Shown: positions 46,722 through 61,764, numbered from the stretch's first letter. The stretch: DNA of 64,000 nt from Rhodosorus marinus (GCA_029953675.1 JAMWBK010000003.1:558001-622000), one strand, 5' to 3'. Made by a program: numbers and translations. The notes: a model not told the origin generated them from the sequence alone.

Positions 46722-48343
46722 ATGGCTTTTTCAGGTGGTGGAGATCTGAGTGAGTTGACAGACTGGGTGATATCGAATGGAGGGCACTCAAAGGTGAAGG
46801 TTGAAGACAATGCAAAAGTCGGTAGGCACCTTGTCTTCACTGAAGATGTCCTTGATCAAACCGTGATCGTGTCGGTGCCGGCGGACCTGGTCTTCAGCTT
46901 GAGGAACGCTCCAAGGGAATTGAAGACTATTCTAGATTCCATCCCGGAATATGTTCTGGACCGCTCGGAGGCTTCCGATTTGTTGCTCTACCTGTTGTAC
47001 GAGCGTTTCAGAGAAGATACGAGGTGGAAACCTTTTCTGACTACCCAACCGGACGGGTTTTCGTCTCCAGTTTTAGACGATCGATGCGATAGCTTCCTCC
47101 AAGGAACACCGCTGCTACCCGTCTGCCAGAGCTTGAGATATGATATGACTAAAACGTTCGAGAAGCTGCTGAAACATCTGCTTGAGAGGTGAGCAAACGT
47201 CGAGCAGAAAACATTGAGACTCAAAACCAGTTTTTTTCTCATCCATGCCAAACTTCTGTTTTCATCAGGTGGCCTGCGGAGTTTCCAAAGGACCAGTTCA
47301 ACGCTGAAACCTTGAAGTGGGCTCAAGCGATCTGCGAGAGCCGATCATTCAAAGTCCTCGTTGAGGATGCAGAAGAGACGGTTTTGGTACGCACTGAAAA
47401 TCGCTCCTTTGACAAGCCCAAGACGAGCCTCATCAACTTGTTTCTCAACATCTCTCTCTTTCTGCCTCTTTGCGCTGGCTTTCCGTGGCTCTTAAAGGTT
47501 CCACTGGTGGATATGGCCAACCATGACCCGTCTGGATGTCTGTTCAGGGACTTGTATGACCCAGAAAGGGGCTTTCAACTACGAATCACAGGGAAATCCT
47601 TCCGGAAAGGAGACGAGCTCAATCTGAGATACGGAGAGCTTCCTAATTGGGAGCTTCTCCTTCACTACGGTTTCGCAGTTGAGAACAATCCACACGATCG
47701 ATTGGACATACTGCTTGATAGCTCCGACGAAGACGATGATATGCAGGCGGCGGTGGGTAGTCTTTTTGGTTGCTGAAATGGGGACTCTCTCCCTTCTGCA
47801 ATGTCGAGCTCGCTCAGCTGGATTTTCTCGTTCCACAGGTGAAAAGAGCTCTGCTCCTTGAGCTGGGCCGCGCGCACGGGATTAGCCTGGAGCACTCTGT
47901 TCCGCGCATAGACCCGAAGTCGTCGGAGGGATTTCCACGGGGACTTTTAGCCTCGATGCGCTTGCTCTCTGCGAATGAAAGTGAGCTGGAGCCGATCACG
48001 ATCAGTAACCTCGCAGAAAAAACTTCCCACGTGATCAGCGAGCGATGTGAGCAGGAGGTGTTCTCGACGCTGAAAATGATCCTACAAGCGACCATGGCTT
48101 CATTGGGAACGTCTTGGGAAAACGATCTGAAGGATCGCGATCAACACGATGGTGATGTCCCTGAAAGGTAGACGATTGCTTCCAATATCCTGTCCCATCC
48201 TAGCCGTTGTTCCTCAAAGGTGGTGGTGTTTCATGTCCACCAACAGATACGCTCTTATCTATAGGCTGGAACTGCGGAAGATCATCCAGTCATTGCTTGA
48301 CTGGATAATGATCCACGATCCAAGGTCTTCGGATTCCGGATGA
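46722..48343 (+). CDS. SET-domain protein lysine methyltransferase (Rubisco LSMT/SETD3 type)
   Basis: Five exons (46722-47188, 47269-47386, 47498-47752, 47839-48167, 48247-48343; introns 80, 111, 86, 79 nt) give 421 residues. The split SET domain starts with the G-x-G-R-type strand (KVGRHLVFTEDV), and its catalytic end reads VPLVDMANHDP, then GDELNLRYGELPNWELLLHYGF, containing the NH that binds AdoMet and the catalytic Tyr. The C-terminal helical substrate-binding domain ends with YALIYRLELRKIIQSLL, typical of the Rubisco large-subunit methyltransferase group. Family members methylate Rubisco, aldolase or ribosomal proteins in plastid or cytosol; the substrate here cannot be told from sequence. 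There is little presequence after ATG 46722, and ttttcag just beyond it could be an acceptor, so an upstream leader exon is possible. It converges with RPT5. Confidence 0.93.
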
Positions 48344-48646
48344 GAGTACTCCGGTAGGAGACAACATTTTCTGTTGATTGTGGTGGCTCGATCTTTTTCC
48401 GCTTGTGCGTCAAAATAGTGGCAAACCGGTGACCTCTTCTCAGCCGTCCTTAGAGCGCTGAAGTGGCTTTGATGAACATAGTCCTGATACAAGTAATTCT
48501 TCTAGGTGCAATCGTAGTACTATCTATTGGACGCTCACAAGTAGTAACTCCCGCGCGGTGAAATCCGTCACCTATTTCCCAGAACCAGCCGAGACAGGCA
48601 GGAACGTTGCTACATACTTCCACAGCCGGTACAAGAACAGACTAGA
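48344..48646. other. Convergent spacer between SET gene and RPT5
   Basis: About 300 bp of shared 3' flank; nothing else seen. Confidence 0.5.
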
Positions 48647-50773
<2,127 letters not shown>

Positions 50774-52277
50774 AATCTATAAAAGACTTATCGAAACAAG
50801 ACCTCACCCCCACCCCCAAAAAATCCGGTTTCTCTCTCACACTCTCACACTCTCACACTGTCTCTTACAAGCTTTTTCTCCTAACTCCAATTACATATAC
50901 AATCCAATCTTATCGAAGACGTGGCCCCCCCCCCCCAACCACTTCTGCATCTACATATGACACACCCTCACACCTTTTCCCCATCTTCTTCAAGCCTCTC
51001 TTAAAAAACCCCCACTTCCCAACCCCAAAAGACCAGTATCCAGCCAACGTAAGTTTTTCAAATATTTTAACTCGGCCTTTGCAAACCGGCTGATGATACA
51101 CAAACAAGAAAAACCCAGCCCCCTTTTTCAAAAACAATTCAGGAAGCCAATAACATTTTCAATAAAAAAACATGAACGAACGCTTATATTGACTGAAATG
51201 TAAATATACTGACTGCAATCTAGTCTCTTTCATGGCGAGCATGGACAGCGCTCTTGAAAACCGAAATGTTATGGAACAGCTGTCCAAACGGAATTGGGGT
51301 CCGCATGATTACGTTGGGATCTGACGCTGAGGGTTTCTGGGTGTACCCCGGGGGGTTTTGGAACAAGAAGCTTACGTATATTACAGTCCCAACTGTGAAT
51401 GGCCTTCGACAGACATCAACACGAGGTCTGAGAGACAGATATACAGAGAAACCCCACGGAAGAGGAGTCTTGTCCCAACGGCAAAAACTAGAACAGTTGT
51501 GGGGTCTTTCCCACCTCGCACCAAAAAGCCGAGGCCAATGTTTGGTCCTTGCCTGTCCAAAACGGCCGGAGCATTGAATTACTAGGCCATGAACTCAGAG
51601 GATGCTCCGATACGAAGAACTTTTTAGTTCCACAGCGCTAGATGGATCGCAAACGTACCGAATAGGAAAGCAACTACTGGAAGACTCTGGGAGAACAGAT
51701 GTGTGACTGCGCGATTGCACAATTGGTAGAAGCCTCAGCGCCGGGTTCACGTGCGCTTGCAGTCGGCTCGACTGTTCTTCTGGCTGCTTGTAGTGCCTGC
51801 AGCAACCACCTACGTGTGGGTGCAGGTGCACGGTGCACTCAACTCTCGCGGCTTGTAAGGCCTCAAGAGTTGCTATTCTCTAGGGGGGGGGGATTCATCC
51901 TAGCGTTCTCTAGCGTCGAGCACGGAGCTAGCATTGATGGGGCGCATCAAATGACTCCATGCACTTGGCGTGGATTATCCTGCTTACTCGTGCTTTAATC
52001 CTCTTCAGAGGACAACTCAAGGGGACGACAATTCCCCTTCTTCAGCGAGCTATAACCAGTGTGTAATTGTACAGGCGCGGCTTGGGAGACTCTCGTCTTT
52101 GTTCCGGCGAACGAACGGCAATACGTCGCTGCGCTAACGGCACCCCCCATCCGGCATAGTTGCCGCCTGTGTAAAAATCGTAAAACACTCAAGCTATGTG
52201 CGCTCTTGTTGAACCCCTCAAACGTTGTATCTCCTGAACAGCCAGAAGAAGTAAACACGGCGCCAATCATAAAACCC
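50774..52277. other. Spacer between RPT5 and ceramide synthase genes
   Basis: Directly upstream of RPT5 is a CT-rich stretch with a CTCACA microsatellite (about 50833-50866) and a 12-base C run (50925-50936). Frames at 51699-51998 and 51995-52315 have no recognisable features. Confidence 0.5.
50833..50866. repeat. CTCACA-type microsatellite
   Basis: Repeated ctctcaca units in the upstream flank of RPT5. Confidence 0.85.
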
Positions 52278-53429
52278 CTAGTCCTCATCTTCGCTGTCAC
52301 TTCGAATATCCCCATCCTTAGCCACCTTGCCGGACCCCGTGAGTTCTCGGTAGATAAGACGACTTATCAGTGACATCCAGAAACAGTTGATAAGGTACAA
52401 CCCTATCAGCAAAGCCACAGAACATGCCCACATAGGCAAGTAGTAGTCGAAGTACGCTACCCAGTTGTTCAAACCCGGCTGCACAGTACCAACGGAAAAA
52501 AGCGAACGAAAGTTAACATTAGCGATTCACATCCAGACCCATTTATCAACCCAATCGATTTCATCGGCTAGATGACTGCTGCCTATACCTTTTCGAGAAC
52601 GTATCGCAAGACTTCAGCTCCTACGCAAACAACAACTCTAGGGAAGATGACAAGCCTGCACCATACACTCAGATACCAAACTGTTAGATGCTGAAGTGCT
52701 CCCTTTCACACGCCCGCTTTGCGAGTCTTACCTCAACAGTACAAACGCGGCAGAGAACAAAACGAAGAACACCATGCTCCCGGACTCAACACGGCAGTAG
52801 TGGATTGTCTTCGCAGCGTGCAAGAACACGTCACATATGTCGTGAAGTATCAGGATCACCAGTCCGATTCTGACGATGCCAAAGCTGAAGCTAATCGCCA
52901 TCAAAGACAGTGTGATACCGTGGTGCATCAAATACTGGTTGTAGTCGCTCCTTCGAGAGTCCATAAAGAGCGTAACAAGCAGGCCCACGTAGTAGCCAGT
53001 CTGCGTAGCGTAGTAAGCCTTGAAAAGGTTTGACATCGGTGGTGGCGCGGGATCGAAGAGAGCCTTCACCATCGAGACGTCACTATTGGTGAACGGGTTC
53101 AGGTCCCATTTTTCACGAGATATTATTAGCAGTCCAAAAACTGAGCTTATAACGTAGAACATAGTATAGAACAAATTCTCGAAGAGCTTCTTTTTGATGC
53201 TCCGCTTCATCGATGGGAAGAGTCTGTAATCGGCAAAGGACAGGAACATACTCTTCAGGGCAACCAGGACCACAACGGAGAGCAATATAGTGTAGATATC
53301 GCTAATCTCGATCTGTGGATTGAATAGTTTGGGCTGCCCCTCCTCCACGAACTTGTCATATTGCCCAATCTGGTCCGCTAGGGCCTCAAAAAACACGACA
53401 CCTCGTAGCACACCTCCTTGACCACCCAT
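52278..53429 (-). CDS. Ceramide synthase (LAG1/TLC-domain membrane protein)
   Basis: The enzyme N-acylates sphingoid bases in the ER membrane. Three exons (53429-52732, 52655-52589, 52478-52278; introns 76 and 110 nt) give 321 residues. Several hydrophobic helices are visible (for example residues 46-64, 88-104, 145-157, 172-196, 216-232, and one near the end). The Lag1 motif is present: DYNQYLMHHGITLSLM with the essential His-His pair (169-170), followed by RIGLVILILHDICDVFLHAAK. The upstream SMKRSIKKKLFEN segment fits the loop before the TLC domain. The C-terminus is acidic and Ser-rich (SDSEDED), as in eukaryotic ceramide synthases, where it is a CK2 phosphorylation site. There is no homeobox-like domain. 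ATG 53429 is the first in frame. Confidence 0.93.
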
Positions 53430-55801
53430 ACCTATTTCCAGGAAACTGAAGCAAACTGTTTATTCACAAGCACCACCGAAGCCCTTCTTCTTCTCAAGGA
53501 AACCCCCTCCGCCTTTCCTTGACGCCACTTCAAAATATCCCTCAAAACCGATCCCACCCGAATCCAGAAAAACTAGACCGTTTTGCTCTCTCACCCAAAA
53601 CAAGTTTTCGGACTACAACAAAACAAACCCACAAAAAACCTGACCAATAACACACTCGATCTGTCACAATCTCGCCCTCCCAAACACCCACCCACCACTA
53701 GGCAACACCCCCCGTCCTCCCACGAAAAAACCTCACGGCTCCTCAACCTTGTCCCGCTACTACTTCAAAAGCGAATCCTCAAAAGGCAAAGTCCACAGCC
53801 ATAGCAAGAAAACAGAACTAATCCTCTCTAAAAAATTTTGAAGCTAATGCCGGCTCGACCTCTCAAGCAATAACATATTGAACAAAAAAATAAATTAAAA
53901 CAAAAGAAAAACAAGATCGCGCCATTCCAACCCCCCAAAAACCTCCAAACCTCCCCCCCCCTCTGCTACAGAAACGGGTCAGGGCCATGATCGTGTTCTA
54001 GATTACTCATAATAATGAAATCATTCTATCTAAATAAGAGCTACAGTTTTCATTTTTAGGACGTACGGAATAATCTATCTCGTATCGTCGAAGAAAACTG
54101 CTTAATTTTGTTAACATTCGCCGATCCTTACCATAAGAAAGGATAACATTAACATCAACATAAACACCCGCCTTTTCTTTTACACAGGAATGTTCTACTT
54201 CAAGAAACGTAAAGGACAGTTGTCCACCCGGATCCGTTCGGTTTTTTGTTTTTTTTCGGAGATCGGTTTGCAAACCGAAAAACCAGCTCGTAGGCCCACC
54301 CCATTCCTCTGGACTAGATTCGACCTTTTCGAACTGCCAACCAGTGGTTTTTAGAGGTTTTTAGAGGAAAGATAGAGCACCGTTCCGAATTCAATTTTCC
54401 CCCCTCAATTTTTCGATCCTCGGCTGTTGTTATCAGCACCCCCCCCCCCCGCCAATCACTTTGCACCAAATTCATGTTCATTTATTTTGGGTTTAAAATG
54501 GGTAGAAGGGATTCGACGATTGTACTCTGCAATTCCCCCCACCCTCCACGATTCAATAATGATGAGGATTGAGTTTTCGTTTCTGCCTACAACTAAAACA
54601 TAATTAATTTCAGATCAATTAAGATGGTTGGATAAATACTGGTTTTTCGTGATTCTTTGGATGCCAACTGTCCAGTACCAATTTTTTTTGGAATAATACG
54701 ATTATTTTGTTTTGGGAAATGAGGTTTGGGGAGGGGTATTGGACTCTTGGCGTTGTTGACATCGACATTTTATACGTTTCGATGGGTCCTGGTTGGTGTT
54801 GGCAAACCCTAGCTACTGATCAGGGGTTCGCTGGTTGGGTCGTTCCGACATCATTCGCCAGTGTCTTACCCTGGAGGAGGCCCCACTTGCAGCGCTTCTA
54901 GTTTACAAAGAAATGGAGTTCTGCTACTACAATGATCATCCCTCGTCCCGAATACGGCGCACGATGCTGTTTTGAGCTCGATTTGCTCGCGTGCTAGAAG
55001 CTAGCAAGCTACCTTCTTCCAAAAACAGTCTAAATTCGCTTTGGGAATTATCGTTTCGCGCTGTTAGCGCGTATTTTGGTGTCTGCGGAGCGCCATGTCC
55101 GGGTTTGACGAGTCAACCTGGTCTAGGACGCCCAATCCATACTCATGCCGCGTATCGACTTGCTGGCGGGCTGTGATCAGTTTGGTGCTTACCTAACATC
55201 GAGGTGCTGTAGCGCTGGCTGTTCTAGGTGTTTACTAAGCCTGGAACCTCACCAGTAGATTTGGTCCTGTGAATCGAAGTTGCAAGCTCCAGAAAGCTGT
55301 AAACATCAGCGATGCGCGGACAGCGCACAGAAGCCAACCACTGACTCTCAGCTCCGCGATCAGTCCGTGTCGCTGCTCTGCTTTCATTTGTTTTGTATAA
55401 GCCTTTCGCCACAATGGAAGTCTTCCGTACAAATACTAGTTTAAGGAACTGATTATTCACTATTTTACACTTGCATTATAATCTGTTCGTCCCACATAAG
55501 CTGTCCTAGAGTAAGTATTTCAACTAGTATATCCATTACCACCACCACCACCGCCACCACCAAAACTGCTCAGAGCGTTCATTTGGAGGGCGTCGCACGG
55601 TTTGAATGTTGCCTGCTCCGCTCTGGTCGCATCGTGGCTTGTCTCTAGTATCGGAACTGTGCAAATTGGAGTACAGGATACGGCTGCCAAGATACGTGAA
55701 GGTCCAACACGCTTCTAAACAAAAGCCTGCCAGTGTCAGGTCGCCGCCGACCACGATCTTTCTCCTTGAGCACTTTGTTGGCAAACGTTTTGCACGGTTC
55801 A
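53430..55801. other. Spacer between ceramide synthase and C2H2 gene 4
   Basis: No supported gene in 2.4 kb. C-rich upstream of the ceramide synthase start, with a 12-base C run at 54439-54450. A short ccaccaccaccgcc repeat is near 55540. Confidence 0.45.
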
Positions 55802-56341
55802 TCATCGGTTATGACCGTGATAGGTTCTCATGTGCTCAAGTTGAGCGTCCCGTCCTGTGAAAACGCTGCTGCAGTTTCGCTCGGGGCAACTGAGTAGGCT
55901 GCCAAGCGTGTCGGGACCAAGAGGACCCGAAAATCTGATCTCCGTGTAGAAACCATCGTTCTCCCGAAGAGTCAGGTTCATGTTCTCCTCTTCGTCCGCT
56001 GGTGTTCTCAGCAGAGTCGTAATGTCCCCTTTCGATGTCGCCGTCCCATGCTTTGGGACATCCTTGGCCGTTTCCGCGTCCTTCTTCGAAGGGTAATGGT
56101 ATCTCTGATGATTAAGAAGCGTAGATCTCCATCGAAATTTCATGCCGCAGCCATCAATTTCACACTTGTATGGGAGTTCTCCAGTGTGCGTACGCATATG
56201 AATCACACGATTGTACTTCCTATTAAACTCCCTGTCGCATCCTTCAAAGAAGCACTTGAAAATTCTGGGGCTGGCTTCCCCATGACCCCCGCTCAGCCGT
56301 TTTGCGTTCTTTCTCCTCAAAACTGTTTCGTTCTCCTTCAT
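55802..56341 (-). CDS. C2H2 zinc-finger protein, two fingers plus a third C-terminal finger (family member 4)
   Basis: A single-exon frame of 179 residues from ATG 56341 (the frame upstream opens only with TTG). Fingers 1 and 2 occupy about residues 27-82: finger 1 C-x4-C with FNRKYNRVIH, the classical linker HTGELPY, finger 2 C-x4-C with FRWRSTLLNHQRYH. Unlike the other members it has a third finger at the extreme C-terminus (CPERNCSSVFTGRDAQLEH, then MRTYH), 70 residues away, which is not of the WRSS type. The linker between is acidic. It is probably a nuclear DNA-binding protein closest to member 3. Confidence 0.86.
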   Translation of the reverse strand: MKENETVLRRKNAKRLSGGHGEASPRIFKCFFEGCDREFNRKYNRVIHMRTHTGELPYKCEIDGCGMKFRWRSTLLNHQRYHYPSKKDAETAKDVPKHGTATSKGDITTLLRTPADEEENMNLTLRENDGFYTEIRFSGPLGPDTLGSLLSCPERNCSSVFTGRDAQLEHMRTYHGHNR

Positions 56342-59300
56342 CAAGCTCAAATTATACGGCCGCGCACCGGCGCCGCAACCCCTCAGACTTCCCCCGAGGC
56401 GGATTTGTCACTCCCGCGCCTCACCACCCATCGACCAAACAACACAGCCGACTCCACCACCGACCCTACGGATCCGCAGGCGTACTACACTTTGGTTTAA
56501 ACGCTGCCACCATGATCCCTCACTACCCCCCACTTCCGCAACCTATACCAGCCAACAACCTCCTCACCTACCCAACTTTACCTACCCCCATAAACACAAT
56601 TTCGACCCATTCCAATCCTTATCACAGCAGCGAGCGTAACCGTTAAAGCAGCAGGCAAAAGCTCATGGGACGGGTTTTTTCAAATCGCTACTGTGGAGCG
56701 CTCGGACAAAGCTTTGTTTCACGTTCCTCCTTGGCCTCTACCACACAAACAAGCCAGCCGCTAACCCCTCAGGCTCGCCTAGATCACAGATGAATCCACG
56801 AAATCGTCAACAATCAAGCGGCCAGCAACGCCGAAAAAAGAAACGCGAATGCGGAAACAGTAAACAACCTATATCCCAACTACCAAAACCCGACAACAAC
56901 AAAACCCCTCAAACGTTTTGCTGACTAACAAACTCGGTGGGGTGGGGATCCCATTTTACCTGTTAACTGATTTAGATAATTCATTAGAATCGATTATTTT
57001 TCTCTACTTTTTGGTTTGATTCATTGTATCTCATTCAAAGATAGGACATTTTTGAGGAAAGGCAATATAGGTCCGTCATTCCCCCCCTGATTTCTCAACA
57101 CAATTTACGCAAAAACCGAGAACTCCCAAATTACGAGAAAACTTATGAGCGTATGACGAACTTATAAACAAGTCTAACTTACCCCTATTCCCATTTTATT
57201 TCCATGCTCTCTTCTCTTTCGTCCGGTCTATCCACGAATTGGCTTGTTTTTAATGAAAATATGAAGGCGTTTTTCTTACTAAATTGCTATAAAAACCATA
57301 CAGTTTCACGCCCCCAACAAGCTGAAAAGTGCAGCTACAAAAATCATCGTTTTTGTGCAATCGCAATTGTAAATAAATGATCTTAGACGACCTAAAAACA
57401 AGGGAAAAGTTTCTTCTTTTGGGGTGGGGGTTTGAGGCTTCGGCAATCGGATTAACAGACTCTACTTACAAAATCAATCAGACGAATTGAGGCCCATGGT
57501 TTGGGTCTTAATAATTGCTGAAAGTTTGATTATTGAGAATAAATCGGTCAATATCAGGAAAAAAAAGGTCGTTGGAAAGGGGGAGGGTGGTTTTTTTGTT
57601 GGTTCACTCTCGGGTGCGCTCGAATAATTCAGTTTATATTTTTAGGCGGTGAACAGTCAAAAAAAACATGAACTCGGAGCCGCGGTTGAGGTTTTCACGT
57701 AGCTAAGAAGCCCCTGCGTCTTGTTTTCTTTTGATCGAAACTTTTTTGATCAGATGAAACGCGTTGCCATGTGAGGGTGGCTTACTTTTCTTGCCAAAGA
57801 TGGGACCAAAACATGATTGGTTTTCTATTCCCTAACTGGTGGATGCGGTGTCAGTGCGTTCTTAGGTAGAACCTGACGCATTCAGAAGGGGGCATATAAC
57901 TCCAATCCTAAATTCTGGGCCGGAATGGTCCATTTCTGGTTTTTACTCTCCGTGAAGTGCAGTGGATCGTGGCAGCAGTACACAGCACGGAGCTCCATTC
58001 CATAGGAACAGACTTGCAGGTATCCATTTCGGGCCACTCGAAGGCTAACAGCAATGAAGGGAGAACTCACTCTCGACGCCACCTAAAAGATCAGTTGATT
58101 GAAAGCCCGTTCCAGGGTATAGCAACTCAAAACATGGATGATTTGACGTTGATTTCGCCATAAGAGGCCTATTGGTCTCGCAGAATATGGGAATGTCCTC
58201 GAGTTGCGAAGCAGTTCACTTTGTGAAATTGGCTTCTTCATACAATCATAAGGAGAATCCAGTATCTGTCGGAAGCTATACGAATTTCTGAACAGCCTAT
58301 AACAATGAGTACTCGGCGCACTGCGATAGGTGATGTTCTCGATTCATCTTGGAGAACCCCGTCCTCACAGTCTGTTGTCTATTGAGTGTTAGGGTCTCCG
58401 CTTCTGCAGGAGAGACATGTCCTACAAGCACATGGCACAACGACATTTGAGCCTTAGTAGCCGAATTCTATCCTCAAGACACCCAAAACGGTTGTTTCAC
58501 TTAGTCAAGACCCACAACGATCATACGCAAGTTAAACTCTTAGAAAATGGTTGATGAGTTTGCCAAAAAAGGGCGTTTCTGAGCTCTCTCAGGCGGGTTG
58601 CTCTTTTAGAGTCCGATCGTCGCGCTTCAACAGCCCACGCAGATTTCATGCAGCTTCCAAATTGGAACTGAACTGACAAAAAAAAATTCAGTTGTTCATT
58701 ACTTTCAATCAAAACTCTTTCCTCTCAGTAAATGCTTTGAGAAATGGAGTCGTGCTTTGCTTTTTGGTTGTCTTCCCCACCGCAAAACGACCTCTCGTCA
58801 AGTACGAAAAAAGGCAGGCGACCGTCCGAGTTGATCGTCCGAGACCAGATAAAATCCACAACAAGAAAAACAAGACTATCCCAATCCCTCTGCGAAACAA
58901 CATCAAAACGTGTTTCTCATCGCAAACTTAAAAGACTGCAGATTTCCAAGTTGAAAGACCAGCGACAAGAACACTTGAGGCGTTCGATTCAGCCCCCTCA
59001 CATTCACTCCAGCAGAGCTTTCAGAGACTTGCGGTCGGTCCTCTCTCCAACTTTCTATTCAGACACCGATTTACGCTCCCGCTAACTTGACGAATCACAA
59101 TTTGCCCTATTAGACATTAATCCATTCGCATATAATAATTGGCTTACCAGCTTACCAGGGAAGAAATTTTACTTATGCCGTGATTGGTTCAAACTCAAAA
59201 TTTGAATCGAATGAGAAACAGTTAAAAAATGATGGTAGAGCATGCTGACATCTATTGACCCCCCTCTCGGCCTATAATTTAGGCATACGACAATCACCAA

Positions 59301-60544
59301 CCTTTTTTCAGACCCTCCAGGATAAAAGAAAAAAGTACGTAATTATTTGATGAATATATATATTCATCAATTTTTAACTCTACTACCCTAACCCGTCCTC
59401 CATTGTGTCGAACTCTTGACTAGTCATCGGTTGAAGGGGGTGAGAAAAGAACAGGATGGGGACAAAACTTTCATTTGAAGAAAAACTAGGATTGTTTAGA
59501 TGGAGCTTAATGTTTTCATATTTTTGGGAGGTAATTCTCTTTCACACGTACTTTTTTTGGGGGGGGGGGGGGCGTTGCTGGACTCGCCAAGTACTCGCTT
59601 TGCAGCGCTCGGTTCAAGTGAGCGAGGGTTGAGAAGCACGTTTCCTTAGCTTCTTGGAGGGGCTAGAGCTGGAATCCTACTGAAGCGAGAAAGGATCAGC
59701 TGCATGTTGGATGTCGTCGTAATGCATGTATATGCGCGTTTTTACTGTGACAGCAAGGCTGGTATTGGGAACAGGATCAGCGGACCGAGTACCCCGTAGC
59801 CTTCATTCTGCGGATATTTGTGTCAGAATCGAGTCGGAGCGATCAGGCTTTTCGAACATGAGCCGAACCGAAGAGCAGGAATCGCAATTTTAGATACTTT
59901 TTTACCCAATGACCGCTTTCGAGTGCATGCGGACGGACAGTCTGTCAAGCGATTCACACCATGGGACACTTAGGAGTCGAGAACGAATGAAATGTGGTTT
60001 GTCAGTTTCTTGCATAGGGCAGTGTGGCTCTGTTTGTGTTGATCCATCCCACCCATCCATCCATCCTGAATTATATTTATGCGCGAGCATCTTAGCAGCA
60101 GCGGGACACGAGAAGATGTGGAGGCCCCTAGTCCCGTGAGATGTCAATGGTGGGATGATTCAGTGTTTGTTTCGTAAAGGAACTACCTGATCGGTTCGGA
60201 GTTCATGACCTCTGCAGAAACATTGTCTTGCTGTCCATATAATCCGATCGTGTCCATGATCGAGGTGCGGTCCACACTGCTTGGGAGACCGGTTGGAGGA
60301 GGTGATTGAGAGGTACCTAAATGGTTATCGTAGCTCTAGCTCCAGATTTGTGTGGTGTAGAACCAGATTTAAACGTGTCGGAAGGTTGCCCCAATGGAAG
60401 TCCATTCTGAGAGTCATCCTGGTCCACTTGAGGCTCTCTTCCAACAATTGACATATTGGATCTAAAACTAGTTATAGACATTTCTTCTAGAATAAGGCTT
60501 GTCCATGACGTACTATATTATGACCATATTCTAAAACTAAACCA
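56342..60544. other. Gene-poor intergenic DNA
   Basis: About 4.2 kb without a supportable gene. It contains a 24-bp perfect palindrome at 59347-59370 and a 14-base G run at 59559-59572. Short frames near 58500-59085 have no recognisable domain. Confidence 0.45.
59347..59370. repeat. Perfect 24-bp AT-rich palindrome
   Basis: ttgatgaatata is followed directly by its exact reverse complement, with no spacer. AT-rich flanks; no gene nearby. Confidence 0.9.
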
Positions 60545-60636
60545 TCTTCGTCAGTGGCACTAGTCATGGCATTATTTTTGCCGGCTGCGGGAGAGCGCCG
60601 TGGATTTGCCGCGGCCAGTATGAGCGTCGCAAAGAG

Positions 60637-60957
60637 TTGAAACATGCTGGAGCTTTGTCTTCCCCAGGCATTTGTGCCTCGGCTCTAGCTCATCGCCTGG
60701 TACCTCTGGTCATTGAGTGCTTTGGGTTTATGGATTCCGTTGGCTCTCGTTGCCTGCGGGAATTGTTCCCCGAACGCCCTGACCGTCTGTCCTCGTTGTT
60801 TACCGGTTTTAAGTTTCTTGCTGTGGTGTATGAACGCTGCTTCGATGTTGGAGCCGCGCGATCTTCCACGCGCATAGTCTTGTTTCTTCCCTCGGGGTTT
60901 TTTCTTTCAGTCTCCGGACTCAACAAATTCATTCAGTTATGGCAGGAGGCTAGCTGA
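60637..60957 (+). pseudogene. LINE-type retroelement tail (copy D)
   Basis: An open frame of about 105 codons with ALAHRLVPLVIECFGFMDS, followed by a Leu/Arg-rich helix (CLRELFPERPDRL). It parallels copies A-C near 28-30 kb and is the clearest plus-strand copy. Upstream residues in the same frame are basic (RGQYERRKELKHA) but cross a break, and no reverse-transcriptase core precedes it. I read it as the 3' end of an otherwise lost non-LTR element. Confidence 0.5.
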
Positions 60958-61225
60958 CTTCCTAGAAGTTTGTTTATGATGCTAAGTGGTGAGTGGCTTC
61001 CCGATGAGGTTTTCGTCTCCAGTCCCGGCCGAAGACCGGATGTTGGAGAGATAGTAGTCGGTGCTTTAGTAGGGTATCTCATGAGTAGCTCCCCTGCAAA
61101 ATTTGGCTCCAGAGTTGTGGATGAAATCCTCTCCGGGACCTGGTTTGAAACAAAAAGAAAACGAGGTGAGTTGATATATCTCCCCAGGTTTCGTTATGGA
61201 AACTCCCAGGCACACTCCTACTTAC

Positions 61226-61764
61226 CTCCAGACTGATGAGGCCCCCATTTCCACCGGCGACAAGCGTATCTTTTCCCCTTTCCTCCTTTCTGTGATCCGC
61301 CACCTTGGAGGAGATCGTTTCCGTTCCCTCCATCGAGCCTGCTGATACCTGAGCTGTCAATCAACTTATCACTGCCGTCGCCTCAGTACAGTGCGTGCTA
61401 CCGTATAAAGCCACCGAGTGCTTATCGATGTCCTGGAGTTTATCGTCCCCGTAGTCCCCGCGTGGAACGTCTTCGTCCAATGCTCCGATCAGATCATCGT
61501 CACCTTCCCCACCGTTCAAGGTGTCACGGTGGTCCCCTCGTAGATCTTATCGTCTTCACTACCTGTAGCTCCTATCGCCTCGTCGTCGCCGTCGCCGCGG
61601 AAGATGCGATCGTCGCCTTCTCCAACAAACACTCGATCTTTTCCGTCTCCACCGTCGAGCTTGGTGTTCGATCCAATGCCCCGAAGCCGCTCATTCCCGG
61701 AGTAACCGTAGATAGTTGACAAAAACTCCGTCCCCTCGAGCTTATCGTGTCCCTTGGTGCCCAT
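61226..61764 (-). pseudogene. Frame-broken RTX-type calcium-binding repeat gene
   Basis: The minus strand encodes glycine/aspartate nonapeptide-like repeats spread over different frames. Frame one (61764-61516) has LDGGDGKD, VGEGDDRIFRGDGDDE; a second (about 61537-61425) has LNGGEGDDDLIG; a third (about 61390-61275) has LDGGNGNDLLQGG; a fourth has KDTLVAGGNGG. Single-base shifts, one in an A run near 61277, separate them, so it cannot be read as one protein. Such repeats fold into calcium-binding beta rolls in secreted bacterial proteins of many kinds; no catalytic, export-signal or pore-forming region is visible, so no activity is assigned. The last block ends at a consensus GTAAGT donor (61225) and a good acceptor lies near 61143, while ccttag precedes the first block, hinting that it was once a spliced nuclear gene. 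Confidence 0.6.

Noticed and set aside
51699-52315. Frames on both strands between RPT5 and ceramide synthase
   Set aside because: Similar length on both strands, no motifs, no splice support.
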